A DNA stretch of 6,741 nt from Desulfuromonadales bacterium. Lineage in GTDB: Bacteria > Desulfobacterota > Desulfuromonadia > Desulfuromonadales > BM103. Shown here piece by piece: positions 1-6,741 of the stretch; the stretch's first letter is position 1; each line of letters starts with the position of its first letter. Under the pieces are notes generated by a model that was given only the letters and a program-made list of their open reading frames with translations, made no database searches and was not told the DNA's origin. The DNA is taken from contig DAOWJU010000344.1 in the NCBI GenBank assembly GCA_030640215.1, positions 1-6,741 on the forward strand. The letters run 5' to 3'. The position numbers and the translations under genes are program-made.

Positions 1-818
1 GCGGACTGAACACTGTCAAGCGGCCCGAATTGGCCATGCGCCCATCGAAAGAGCCGCTCTACGACTCGGCAGAGCTGGCTGGACTCATCCCTCAGGATAA
101 CCGTAAACCCTTTGATGTACGTGAGGTTATTGCTCGCATCGTCGATGGTAGTGAATTCGACGAGTTCAAGAAATTCTACGGCGAAACCCTGATCTGTGGT
201 TTTGCCCATCTTTATGGTTATCCGGTTGGCATTGTCGCCAACAACGGCATCCTCTTTTCCGAGTCGGCTCTTAAGGGGGCTCACTTCATCGAACTCTGCA
301 GCCAGCGCGGAATCCCGCTGATCTTTTTACAAAATGTCACCGGATTTATGGTTGGCAGCAAGTATGAGTCGGGTGGCATCGCCAAGGATGGTGCCAAGAT
401 GGTTAACGCAGTCGCCTGCGCCAAGGTGCCCAAGTTGACCCTGCTAATTGGAGGTAGTTTCGGTGCTGGCAACTATGGCATGTGTGGCCGCGCCTACAGC
501 CCAAATTTCCTCTATATGTGGCCCAGTGCGCGTATCTCGGTAATGGGTGGTGAACAGGCGGCAAGTGTCCTGGCTACGGTCAAGCGGGACGGCATGGAGT
601 CCAGAGGTGACGAGTGGAGTGCGGATGAAGAGGAGTCGTTCAAGTCTCCGATCCGTGAGCAGTACGAACACCAGGGGCACCCTTACTACGCCAGCGCCCG
701 TCTCTGGGACGATGGGATTGTTAACCCAGCTGATAGCAGGATGGTGCTCGGATTGAGTCTCTCCGCTGCTCTCAACGCTCCAACCGAGCCGACTAAATTC
801 GGCGTCTTCAGGATGTGA
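1..818 (+). CDS. liuB: 3-methylcrotonyl-CoA carboxylase, carboxyltransferase (beta) subunit, 5'-truncated by the window edge
   Basis: This subunit transfers the carboxyl group from carboxybiotin on the alpha subunit to 3-methylcrotonyl-CoA, giving 3-methylglutaconyl-CoA in leucine breakdown; it acts in the cytoplasm. The open frame runs in from base 3 with no stop, so the gene starts upstream. About 271 residues are visible of the roughly 535 usual for the family, that is, the C-terminal carboxyltransferase domain. The TTG at 30 and ATG at 36 are internal codons, not starts. Visible family signatures are [23 protein letters not shown], the glycine-rich [18 protein letters not shown] and [11 protein letters not shown], and the typical C-terminus FGVFRM. 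These fit methylcrotonyl-CoA rather than propionyl-CoA carboxylase. Geranyl-CoA carboxylase (AtuC) is a close relative, but the liuC, liuD and liuE neighbours favour methylcrotonyl-CoA. The stop is 4 nt before liuC. Confidence 0.93.
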   Translation, partial: GLNTVKRPELAMRPSKEPLYDSAELAGLIPQDNRKPFDVREVIARIVDGSEFDEFKKFYGETLICGFAHLYGYPVGIVANNGILFSESALKGAHFIELCSQRGIPLIFLQNVTGFMVGSKYESGGIAKDGAKMVNAVACAKVPKLTLLIGGSFGAGNYGMCGRAYSPNFLYMWPSARISVMGGEQAASVLATVKRDGMESRGDEWSADEEESFKSPIREQYEHQGHPYYASARLWDDGIVNPADSRMVLGLSLSAALNAPTEPTKFGVFRM

Positions 819-822
819 TGTC

Positions 823-1611
823 ATGAACAACTATCTGTTAACCAATATTGACGACTCGGGCGTAGCGACTCTGACTATGAATCGCCCTGAGGTCCACAAC
901 GCCTTTGACGATAGCCTGATTGCGCTGATGATCTCCGAGTTAAAACGGCTGGAAAGTGATCGACGGGTCAGGCTGCTGATTCTTGCCGCCTGCGGCAAGA
1001 GTTTCTCAGCCGGAGCAGACCTTGGCTGGATGAAGCGGATGGCGGAGTACTCGCGAGCAGAGAACCTCAATGACGCGCTGCAGCTTGCAGAGCTTATGAA
1101 GAGACTTGATCGATTTTCCAAGCCGACCGTCGCCTTGGTACAGGGTGCTGCCTACGGTGGCGGCGTCGGACTAGTCGCCTGCTGTGACATGGTTATAGCC
1201 AGCGACAAAGCCAGCTTCTGTCTCTCCGAGGTCAAGCTCGGTCTGATTCCGGCGGTGATCTCCCCATATGTGGTCTCCGCCATCGGGGCCAGAAATGCCA
1301 GGCGGTATTTTCTCAGTGCCGAGCGTTTTGGTGCACAAGAGGGCCAGCGACTCAACTTGGTGCACGAGGTTGTTGAGCCGGATGCACTTAAGGCACGGGC
1401 TGACGAGTATTGTGCTCTGCTGCTTAAGAATAGTCCGGCTGCCATGGCTGCAGCCAAGAAGTTGGTGGCTGTCGTCGCTCGTGGTTCTGTAGATGAGGCG
1501 ATGATTCTGGACACGGCCGAGCGTATTGCCGATACCAGGGCTTCAGCCGAAGGTCGGGATGGACTCGCCGCATTTTTTGAAAAACGTCAACCCAATTGGG
1601 TGAAAGGATAA
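823..1611 (+). CDS. liuC: 3-methylglutaconyl-CoA hydratase (crotonase superfamily)
   Basis: It hydrates 3-methylglutaconyl-CoA to 3-hydroxy-3-methylglutaryl-CoA, the step between the carboxylase and HMG-CoA lyase. The 262 residues match the normal length of the crotonase fold. SAGADL (62-67) and the GGG turn (112-114) form the oxyanion-hole regions; LSEVKLG (134-140) carries Glu136, aligned with the second catalytic glutamate of enoyl-CoA hydratase (Glu164 in rat crotonase). The position of the first glutamate (Glu144) is Gly here (GGGVGLVACCD). From memory, this glycine is normal in bacterial LiuC proteins and is not a lesion. The ATG at 823 lies 4 nt after the liuB stop, with a modest AGGA at 810-813, so translation is probably coupled to liuB. 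A generic enoyl-CoA hydratase or the acyclic-terpene homologue AtuE is the alternative; the flanking genes argue for LiuC. Confidence 0.9.
   Translation: MNNYLLTNIDDSGVATLTMNRPEVHNAFDDSLIALMISELKRLESDRRVRLLILAACGKSFSAGADLGWMKRMAEYSRAENLNDALQLAELMKRLDRFSKPTVALVQGAAYGGGVGLVACCDMVIASDKASFCLSEVKLGLIPAVISPYVVSAIGARNARRYFLSAERFGAQEGQRLNLVHEVVEPDALKARADEYCALLLKNSPAAMAAAKKLVAVVARGSVDEAMILDTAERIADTRASAEGRDGLAAFFEKRQPNWVKG
1603..1608 (+). promoter_or_regulatory. Ribosome binding site of liuD
   Basis: AAAGGA lies 8 nt before the ATG at 1617, inside the last codons of liuC. It decides the start in favour of 1617 over the in-frame TTG at 1596, which would overlap liuC and add residues that the family lacks. 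Confidence 0.65.
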
Positions 1612-1616
1612 TTTAT

Positions 1617-3632
1617 ATGTTCGACAAGATCCTCATAGCCAACCGCGGCGAAATTGCATGCCGTATCATAAAGAGTGCCCGCAGTCTTGGTATCCAAACG
1701 GTGGTTGTTTATTCCGATGCAGACGCCTCGTCCCGTCACGTCGATATGGCCGATGAAGCCTATCATATCGGTCCGTCTCCGGCTGACGAGAGTTACCTTA
1801 TACCGGAACGGTTGTTAACGGTTGCCAAAGAGTCCGGCGCTCAGGCGGTACACCCCGGTTATGGTTTCCTGTCGGAGAATGCCGGTTTCGCCGCCAGCTG
1901 TATGGAGGCTGGCATCAGTTTCATCGGGCCGCCGGTGGCAGCAATCGAAGCCATGGGCAACAAGAGCGCCGCCAAGCGGATAATGGAAAAAGCCGCTGTA
2001 CCATTGGTCCCCGGCTATCATGGCGATGAGCAGGAGCCTGCCTTTCTTCATAAGCAGGCAGACGCCATCGGTTACCCGCTCTTGATCAAGGCTACCGCCG
2101 GTGGCGGTGGCAAGGGTATGCGGGTGGTAGAGAATTCAGATGAGTTCATTCCCGCCCTGGCAGGAGCATGTCGTGAGGGTAAGAGCTCTTTTGGTGATGA
2201 CCGGGTGCTGCTTGAGCGTTACCTGACCAAACCGCGGCATGTCGAGATTCAGGTTTTTGCAGACAGTCAGGGCGCTTATGTACATCTCTTTGAGCGCGAC
2301 TGTTCCATTCAGCGCCGCCACCAGAAGGTCGTCGAGGAGGCACCGGCACCGGGCATGACGCCGGAGTTGCGTGAGAAGATGGGTTCCGCCGCTATCGCTG
2401 CCGCCCAGGCTATAGGTTACGTTGGTGCGGGTACGGTTGAATTTTTACTCGACGAGGACGGGTCATTCTACTTTATGGAGATGAATACCAGGCTACAGGT
2501 TGAACATCCGGTCACCGAGATGATCACCGGCCAGGATCTGGTTGAGTGGCAACTGCGGGTTGCAGCTGGAGAAAAACTGCCAGCCACCCAACAGGAACTC
2601 TATATCAGTGGTCATGCCATCGAGGTGCGGATATATGCCGAGGATGCAGATCGTGATTTTCTGCCATCGACCGGCATGCTGACACACCTCTCTACCCCGG
2701 ATGAAGGACCTCATGTACGGATAGATACCGGCGTACGTCAGGGTGACACTGTCAGTATCCACTACGACCCGATGATCGCAAAATTGATTGTTTGGGATCA
2801 GGATCGTGCCAGCGCCTTGCGTCGATTGAGAACGGCTCTCTCCAGCTATCAGGTGGCCGGAGTTACCACTAATATCGGTTTCCTCGGGTCTGTTGCGGCC
2901 CAGTCAGATTTTGCCGCCGCCAATTTCGATACAGGATTTATCGAACGTCATCGTCAGGAGCTCTTCCCGGAAAGTAGACCGGCCAGTGACCGTACCTTGG
3001 CTCTTGCCTGTCTTGATGTGCTGCTGCGCCGTGCCGAGGAAGCCAGGGTTGCAGCTGCGACGTCGTTTGACCCACACTCCCCATGGCATCAGACCGGTGG
3101 CTGGAGGCTTAACTGTGACAACCATCAGGTGCTTGTCTTTGAGGATGGCGAGGAGGAGATCAGTGTCACTGCTCACTATCGCCAGAAGGGGTACCTGCTC
3201 GACCTGCCTTCGGGCGCAATGCTTGTCAATGGCGAACTGGCAGGTGATCTGGGTGGTGATGATGAGATTATGGCCGACCTCGATGGCAAGCGATTCAAGG
3301 CGACGGTCGTACGCAATGGGGCGGAGTTGAGCATCCTCTGTCAGGGTACAAGCCACCGTCTGAAACTACAGGATCCATATGCCAGGTTGGATCAGGAGGC
3401 CAATGGCGGTCGTCTCACCGCGCCTATGCCCGGTATGATCATCGCATTTATGGCTGATGTCGGCAGCGACGTTAAGGAGGGAACCCCCCTGGTTATTCTC
3501 GAAGCGATGAAGATGGAACACACCATCACCGCCCCAGCAGATGGCAAGGTCATCGCTTTCAACTACGACGTTGGCGCTATGGTTGAGGATGGGGCGGAGC
3601 TGATCGATTTTGAAGTGGCCGAGGTGGTTTGA
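1617..3632 (+). CDS. liuD: 3-methylcrotonyl-CoA carboxylase, biotin-containing (alpha) subunit
   Basis: It carboxylates its own biotin with ATP and bicarbonate and delivers the carboxyl group to the LiuB subunit. With the ATG at 1617 the protein has 671 residues, normal for alpha subunits. An N-terminal biotin carboxylase domain opens with [17 protein letters not shown]. The ATP-grasp part shows Lys116, Lys158, the glycine loop GGGGKGM (162-168), Glu275, and Glu288/Asn290/Arg292 in [15 protein letters not shown]; Arg338 follows. These match the catalytic set of E. coli AccC, so the active site looks intact. A linker/BT region leads to a biotinyl domain from about residue 600, with the biotin-accepting Lys632 in EAMKME. 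An in-frame TTG at 1596 would add seven residues and overlap liuC, but the ATG has AAAGGA 8 nt upstream and gives the standard N-terminus. It ends 1 nt before liuE. A propionyl-CoA or geranyl-CoA carboxylase alpha subunit is the less likely reading. Confidence 0.94.
   Translation: MFDKILIANRGEIACRIIKSARSLGIQTVVVYSDADASSRHVDMADEAYHIGPSPADESYLIPERLLTVAKESGAQAVHPGYGFLSENAGFAASCMEAGISFIGPPVAAIEAMGNKSAAKRIMEKAAVPLVPGYHGDEQEPAFLHKQADAIGYPLLIKATAGGGGKGMRVVENSDEFIPALAGACREGKSSFGDDRVLLERYLTKPRHVEIQVFADSQGAYVHLFERDCSIQRRHQKVVEEAPAPGMTPELREKMGSAAIAAAQAIGYVGAGTVEFLLDEDGSFYFMEMNTRLQVEHPVTEMITGQDLVEWQLRVAAGEKLPATQQELYISGHAIEVRIYAEDADRDFLPSTGMLTHLSTPDEGPHVRIDTGVRQGDTVSIHYDPMIAKLIVWDQDRASALRRLRTALSSYQVAGVTTNIGFLGSVAAQSDFAAANFDTGFIERHRQELFPESRPASDRTLALACLDVLLRRAEEARVAAATSFDPHSPWHQTGGWRLNCDNHQVLVFEDGEEEISVTAHYRQKGYLLDLPSGAMLVNGELAGDLGGDDEIMADLDGKRFKATVVRNGAELSILCQGTSHRLKLQDPYARLDQEANGGRLTAPMPGMIIAFMADVGSDVKEGTPLVILEAMKMEHTITAPADGKVIAFNYDVGAMVEDGAELIDFEVAEVV
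3621..3627 (+). promoter_or_regulatory. Ribosome binding site of liuE
   Basis: GAGGTGG sits inside the last codons of liuD, 6 nt before the ATG at 3634. It supports that start over the ATG at 3652, which has only a weak purine stretch before it. The embedded site and 1-nt gap point to coupled translation with liuD. Confidence 0.65.
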
Positions 3633-3633
3633 A

Positions 3634-4539
3634 ATGTGGCTGCCAAAAGAGATGAAAATTGTCGAGGTGGGCCCGCGTGATGGCCTGCAGAATGAGCCAC
3701 AACTTGTGCCGACCGAGGTCAAGGTTGACCTGATTAATCGTCTTAGTCGCTCCGGCCTGAAGGCCGTTGAGGTGACCAGTTTTGTTTCGCCCAAGTGGGT
3801 TCCGCAGATGGCCGATAGCCGCCAGGTGATGGAGGGTATCGATCGCCACAAAGGTGTCAGCTATCCGGTTCTCACCCCCAACCTGCAGGGACTGGCAGCG
3901 GCTACCGCCGCCGGTGCTACCGAGGTCGCTGTGTTCGGTGCGGCATCGGAGAGTTTCTCACAAAAGAATATCAACTGCTCCATCGACCAGAGTCTGGAGC
4001 GATTTGCGCCACTGATTACCCAGGCAATCGAACAGGGCATGCAGGTAAGGGGTTACGTCTCCTGTGTGCTCGGTTGTCCCTATGAGGGGGATGTGGATCA
4101 GGAACAGGTGGCCAGGGTCGCCCGGCAGCTACTCGATCTCGGCTGTTATGAAATATCTCTGGGAGACACCGTAGGTGTAGGAACCCCCGGCCGGGCTCAG
4201 GCGATGATAGATACCGTCGCAGCCCAGGTGCCCGTTGATCGTTTGGCTATCCATTTCCACGATACCTACGGTCAGGCTCTGGCTAATGTCATGGCCTGCG
4301 TTGAAAAGGGTGTCTCGGTAGTAGATAGCTCGGTGGCCGGGCTAGGTGGCTGTCCTTACGCAAGTGGGGCGTCAGGCAATCTGGCCACAGAGGATCTGCT
4401 GTACATGCTCAACGGCCTCGGTATCACCACCGGCGTCGATATCGATGCCCTGATAGAAGCAGGAGAGTTTATCAGCAGTGCCCTTGGTCGCCCATCAGGA
4501 TCGAAGGTCGCTCAAGCTATTGGTAGTAATGAAACATAA
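3634..4539 (+). CDS. liuE: Hydroxymethylglutaryl-CoA lyase
   Basis: It cleaves HMG-CoA to acetyl-CoA and acetoacetate, the last dedicated step of leucine breakdown. From the ATG at 3634 it has 301 residues, normal for bacterial HMG-CoA lyases, and forms one HMGL-like TIM barrel. [11 protein letters not shown] (11-21) holds Arg15 and Asp16, aligned with human Arg41 and Asp42. Glu46 in EVTSFVS corresponds to human Glu72. The metal ligands His207 and His209 lie in HFHD, and Asn249 lies in [17 protein letters not shown] holds the catalytic loop Cys240 (human Cys266), exactly nine residues before the Asn as in the human enzyme. An upstream in-frame TTG at 3610 and a downstream ATG at 3652 were considered. 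The 3634 start, with GAGGTG 7 to 12 nt upstream and the MxLPK opening seen in homologues, fits best. The gene starts 1 nt after the liuD stop. Confidence 0.95.
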   Translation: MWLPKEMKIVEVGPRDGLQNEPQLVPTEVKVDLINRLSRSGLKAVEVTSFVSPKWVPQMADSRQVMEGIDRHKGVSYPVLTPNLQGLAAATAAGATEVAVFGAASESFSQKNINCSIDQSLERFAPLITQAIEQGMQVRGYVSCVLGCPYEGDVDQEQVARVARQLLDLGCYEISLGDTVGVGTPGRAQAMIDTVAAQVPVDRLAIHFHDTYGQALANVMACVEKGVSVVDSSVAGLGGCPYASGASGNLATEDLLYMLNGLGITTGVDIDALIEAGEFISSALGRPSGSKVAQAIGSNET

Positions 4540-4570
4540 ACAGGCATTATAACGTTAAACTTGAAAGAGT

Positions 4571-4576
4571 AGGAGG
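4571..4576 (+). promoter_or_regulatory. Strong Shine-Dalgarno of the CoA-transferase gene
   Basis: AGGAGG is a consensus site, 6 nt before the ATG at 4583, and the strongest in the window. It gives this gene independent translation initiation, unlike the coupled genes upstream. The 43-nt gap (4540-4582) shows no convincing promoter or terminator, so read-through from liuE is likely. Confidence 0.85.
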
Positions 4577-4582
4577 TCAGTC

Positions 4583-5914
4583 ATGTCCAACCAGAATGAC
4601 GCAGTAGTAAAACCCTTGGAGTCGTCACCCTTCGTCGAAGAGTATAGTCAGAAACTATGCAGTCCAGCCGAAGCGGCCGCTGCTGTTAAGAGTGGCGAGT
4701 TTCTCGTCTTCCCGATCTGCGCCGGTGAGCCGATCCTCTTCACCAAGGCACTGGCCGCCCGCCAGCAGAGCCTCGAAGGGGTGACCATCAACCAGCAGCA
4801 CCATGTGTGCGCCGACTACTTCACCGAGGAGTCGCCAAAACATATCAAGGTCAACTCCTGGTTCACCAGTGGAGTCTCCCGCAAGGCGGTGCAGAATGGC
4901 TGGGCCGATTGGGTGCCAAACTACTTCCACGAGGTGCCAAAGTTGATTACTGAGTGCTGGCCGGTCGACTGGGTCGGCACCATGGTCTCACCTATGGACG
5001 AGCACGGCTACTTTACCTGCTCTCTGTCGGTAGCCTACACCATGGCGGCGCTGAGGAAGGCCGACAAGGTGGTAGTACAGGTTAACGAGAACTGCCCCCG
5101 GACCCATGGCGATTGCCACATCCATCTCTCCGAAATTGACTATATCCTTGAGAGTACCGATCCACTGATTGAACTGCCGGTTCCACCGGTCACCGAGATT
5201 GAAGAGCTGGTTGGTGGCTATATTTCAGAGTTGATTGAGGATGGTTCAACCTTGCAACTGGGCATCGGTGGTATTCCCAATGCCGTTTGTAAGGCGCTGC
5301 TTAAGAAGAAGGATCTGGGTATCCATACCGAGATGTTCACTGACGGTATGATTGATTTGCTCCAGAGCGGTGCCGTCAACAACTCAAAGAAGACCCTCAA
5401 TCGTGACAAGACCATCGCCACCTTCGCCCTCGGTACCCGTCGTCTCTACGAGTTTATGAACGACAATCCGTCTATCGAAATGTACCCGGTCGATTATACC
5501 AATGACCCCTACATCATTGGTCAGCAAGATAAGATGGTCTCCATCAATGCTACCATTGAGGTCGATCTGATCGGACAGTGTGCCTCGGAGAGTATGGGGC
5601 TCACGCACTGGAGCGGTACCGGTGGTCAGGCGGACTTTGTTCGTGGAGCTAATCGTTCCAAGGGTGGGCAGAGCTTCATCACCCTGCCATCGACCGCCAA
5701 AGGGGGCAGTCTCTCACGTATTGTGCCAACCCTGGCTCCGGGAGCGATTGTTACCACCAACAAAAATGAGGTCGACTTTGTTGTTTCCGAATTTGGTGTT
5801 GCCAAGCTCAGGGGCAGAAGTGCCAGTCAGCGGGCAAAGGCCCTTATTGATATCGCTCATCCCGACTTTCGTGAAGAGTTGCGGGCTGCTGCCAGAAAGA
5901 TGAATCGTCTTTGA
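4583..5914 (+). CDS. Family I CoA-transferase, acetyl-CoA hydrolase/4-hydroxybutyrate CoA-transferase type
   Basis: It is predicted to move CoA between an acyl-CoA and a free carboxylic acid through a glutamyl-CoA thioester; some relatives act as acetyl-CoA hydrolases or succinyl-CoA:acetate transferases. The 443 residues match the family length, with an N-terminal half (about 1-210) and a C-terminal catalytic half. GIGGIPNAV (227-235) is the CoA/oxyanion loop. HTEMFTDGM (248-256) carries Glu250, aligned with the catalytic glutamate. Further family blocks are FALGTRRLYEF (281-291), YPVDYTNDP (301-309), GTGGQADFVRGA (345-356) and VSEFGVAKLRGRS (401-413). There is no signal peptide or membrane segment, so it should be cytoplasmic. 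It follows HMG-CoA lyase by 43 nt, so acetoacetate or acetate with an acyl-CoA donor are plausible substrates. That is inference, because specificity cannot be read from these motifs. It is not of the two-subunit acetoacetate (SCOT/AtoDA) type. Confidence 0.87.
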   Translation: MSNQNDAVVKPLESSPFVEEYSQKLCSPAEAAAAVKSGEFLVFPICAGEPILFTKALAARQQSLEGVTINQQHHVCADYFTEESPKHIKVNSWFTSGVSRKAVQNGWADWVPNYFHEVPKLITECWPVDWVGTMVSPMDEHGYFTCSLSVAYTMAALRKADKVVVQVNENCPRTHGDCHIHLSEIDYILESTDPLIELPVPPVTEIEELVGGYISELIEDGSTLQLGIGGIPNAVCKALLKKKDLGIHTEMFTDGMIDLLQSGAVNNSKKTLNRDKTIATFALGTRRLYEFMNDNPSIEMYPVDYTNDPYIIGQQDKMVSINATIEVDLIGQCASESMGLTHWSGTGGQADFVRGANRSKGGQSFITLPSTAKGGSLSRIVPTLAPGAIVTTNKNEVDFVVSEFGVAKLRGRSASQRAKALIDIAHPDFREELRAAARKMNRL

Positions 5915-5932
5915 TTCGAGTGTCGTGATCAG

Positions 5933-5983
5933 TTGAGCCCGATGGCTCGACAGGGGTGATAATGAGCCCCTGACGACGACTTT
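5933..5983 (+). terminator. Tandem hairpins, possible weak terminator or processing structure
   Basis: Two adjacent stem-loops lie in the 97-nt gap after the CoA-transferase. The first pairs 5933-5939 with 5944-5950 (TTGAGCC/GGCTCGA, one G-T wobble, 4-nt loop). The second pairs 5951-5956 with 5967-5972 (CAGGGG/CCCCTG, 10-nt loop). Only TTT (5981-5983) follows, after eight mixed bases, so this is not a classic strong intrinsic terminator. It could attenuate read-through into the next gene, protect the upstream mRNA end, or be a partial terminator. Confidence 0.4.
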
Positions 5984-5997
5984 ATCGCTATCAAATT

Positions 5998-6004
5998 AAG
6001 GGAG
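5998..6004 (+). promoter_or_regulatory. Ribosome binding site of the 190-aa conserved gene
   Basis: AAGGGAG lies 7 nt before the ATG at 6012 and supports that start. No convincing -35/-10 pair is visible between the hairpins and this site. Confidence 0.7.
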
Positions 6005-6011
6005 TGTAAAC

Positions 6012-6584
6012 ATGTCAAATCAGAACATAGCCTGTGAAACGACCGAAACGACTAAGGTGCCTTATGACGAGGGCATCCGTCTTCTTCAGGATATGAGCAA
6101 AGAGCAGCTCATCGAAATTCTCATCGATGATGCCAAAAACTGGCTCGCCCATGATGGTCTCTGGTTTCAAGCCATAGAGGCGACTCACGGCATGGATGTA
6201 GCCATGGATGCCGATCGTGAGGCCTGGCGCCACTTCACCAAGATCGAGGCTAAGAGGATCATGGCCAGACTAGGGATGAAGCCTGGCATGGGCATTCCAG
6301 CATTGGTTGAATGTTTGAGCCATCGCTTCTATGCTCGCCTCAATCTGCAAGAGTGTGTTGAAGTCACCGATACCAGAGTTGTTTTTCGTATGGTAGATTG
6401 CCGGGTGCAATCAGCGAGAAAACGCAAAGGTCTGCCGGATTTTCCATGTAAATCAGTCGGCATCGTCGAGTACACTGAGTTTGCCAAGACCATCGACCCC
6501 CGCATCGAGACTAGGTGCATCGCTTGCCCTCCCGATGCGCATCCAGAAGAGTATTACTGTGCGTGGGAATTTCTCATCCCTTAG
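6012..6584 (+). CDS. Conserved cysteine-rich protein of unknown function (DUF6125-like)
   Basis: I recognise this as a conserved bacterial protein, from memory matching the DUF6125 group, for which I know no demonstrated function. It has 190 residues with no signal peptide or membrane segment. The N-terminal half looks helical (LLQDMSKEQLIEILIDDAK, 24-42) and leads into a striking block KNWLAHDGLWF (42-52). The C-terminal half is rich in cysteines: Cys130 in RMVDCRVQ, Cys146 in DFPCK, then Cys169-x2-Cys172-x10-Cys183 around CIACPPD and YYCAW. Such spacing could bind a metal or cofactor or be redox active; this is inference. The basic patch RKRKG is at 136-140. The gene lies 97 nt after the CoA-transferase in the same direction, so it may share the transcript if the hairpins between do not stop it. 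A resemblance to hydrolase-like or 4-vinyl-reductase-like small-molecule-binding folds is possible but not shown here. Confidence 0.78.
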   Translation: MSNQNIACETTETTKVPYDEGIRLLQDMSKEQLIEILIDDAKNWLAHDGLWFQAIEATHGMDVAMDADREAWRHFTKIEAKRIMARLGMKPGMGIPALVECLSHRFYARLNLQECVEVTDTRVVFRMVDCRVQSARKRKGLPDFPCKSVGIVEYTEFAKTIDPRIETRCIACPPDAHPEEYYCAWEFLIP

Positions 6585-6625
6585 AAATGGGGTGGGTCGG
6601 TAAAAATTGACACATATGAAGCTCT

Positions 6626-6741
6626 TGCAAAAGTCGTCATCCTCGTGAATACGGGGATCCATGTTTTTGACAAATCCTGTGAACCTCTGGATTCCCGCCT
6701 TCGCGGGAATGACGGCTACTGGGCTTTTAAAGACTTTTGCA
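6626..6741. repeat. MITE-like palindromic element with terminal inverted repeats
   Basis: TGCAAAAGTC at 6626-6635 is the exact reverse complement of GACTTTTGCA at 6732-6741, giving 10-bp perfect terminal inverted repeats 116 nt apart. Just inside, the left arm 6636-6662 pairs with the right arm 6687-6713 at 20 of 27 positions. The right arm is also a palindrome by itself. There is no coding potential. The right-arm motif resembles a short palindrome that I recall as dispersed in many proteobacterial genomes. The right edge meets the window end, so the true boundary and any target-site duplication cannot be seen. The element starts 41 nt after the last gene. Confidence 0.75.
6691..6710. repeat. 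Strong 8-bp hairpin inside the repeat
   Basis: ATTCCCGC (6691-6698) and GCGGGAAT (6703-6710) pair perfectly around a CTTC loop. As RNA it would be stable on either strand, but no T-run follows directly. It is best read as part of the repeat, with possible secondary use in ending or protecting the upstream transcript. Confidence 0.7.

Noticed and set aside
444..830. Minus-strand open frame of 128 codons opposite liuB
   Set aside because: It lies wholly over a well-supported coding region, shows no recognisable motif and is a shadow of liuB.
2893..3330. Plus-strand open frame of 145 codons inside liuD
   Set aside because: It lies in another frame of an intact carboxylase gene and its product is Arg/Ser-rich without family features.
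3366..3851. Minus-strand open frame of 161 codons across the liuD/liuE junction
   Set aside because: It is antisense to the conserved biotinyl domain and the HMG-CoA lyase N-terminus; its composition is typical of a shadow frame.
4550..4557. Palindrome TAACGTTA in the liuE/CoA-transferase gap as an operator
   Set aside because: It is only 8 bp, occurs once, has no promoter next to it and could easily arise by chance in an AT-rich gap.
4583..6026. The CoA-transferase and the 190-aa protein both begin with MSNQN
   Set aside because: The similarity stops after five residues, the codons differ at synonymous positions and the upstream regions are unlike, so it is probably chance rather than duplication.
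6453..6662. Minus-strand open frame reading from the terminal repeat into the 190-aa gene
   Set aside because: Its N-terminus comes from the palindromic repeat and the remainder is antisense to the conserved gene; there is no independent support.
6607..6672. Two TTGACA matches (6607-6612 and 6667-6672) as possible -35 boxes
   Set aside because: Neither has a recognisable -10 box 16-18 nt downstream; the second lies within the repeat.

Overview
The window holds one catabolic operon read entirely from the + strand, followed by a small uncharacterised gene and a palindromic repeat. Genes 1 to 4 are a liu-type leucine/isovalerate degradation cluster in the order liuB (3' half only), liuC, liuD, liuE. 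They are separated by 4, 5 and 1 nt, so they are almost certainly one transcript with translational coupling. Together they encode biotin-dependent 3-methylcrotonyl-CoA carboxylase (both subunits), 3-methylglutaconyl-CoA hydratase and HMG-CoA lyase. They convert 3-methylcrotonyl-CoA to 3-methylglutaconyl-CoA, then to HMG-CoA, then to acetyl-CoA plus acetoacetate. The usual first enzyme, isovaleryl-CoA dehydrogenase (liuA), is not in the window and may lie upstream of base 1.

A 43-nt gap with a near-perfect Shine-Dalgarno leads into a full-length family I CoA-transferase of the acetyl-CoA hydrolase/4-hydroxybutyrate CoA-transferase type (4583-5914). Its position directly after HMG-CoA lyase suggests that it handles the acid/CoA-ester products of the pathway, for example by activating acetoacetate or exchanging CoA with acetate. 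The substrate cannot be fixed from sequence alone.

After a 97-nt spacer with two tandem hairpins comes a 190-aa conserved protein (6012-6584). It has a cysteine-rich C-terminal half and no established function; I recall it as resembling DUF6125. The last 116 nt (6626-6741) look like a MITE-like or dispersed palindromic element. It has 10-bp perfect terminal inverted repeats, inner arms that pair imperfectly (20 of 27), and a strong 8-bp hairpin in the right arm.

Organism: a bacterium of moderate GC. The combination of a liu cluster, a Cat1-like CoA-transferase and a DUF6125-like protein would fit an anaerobic or syntrophic Desulfobacterota-like organism, but this is a low-confidence guess; liu clusters also occur widely in Gamma-, Beta- and Alphaproteobacteria. 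Every complete reading frame is intact and no key residue that I checked is missing. Most of the window is recognisable metabolism. The less explained parts are the CoA-transferase substrate, the small cysteine-rich protein and the terminal repeat.
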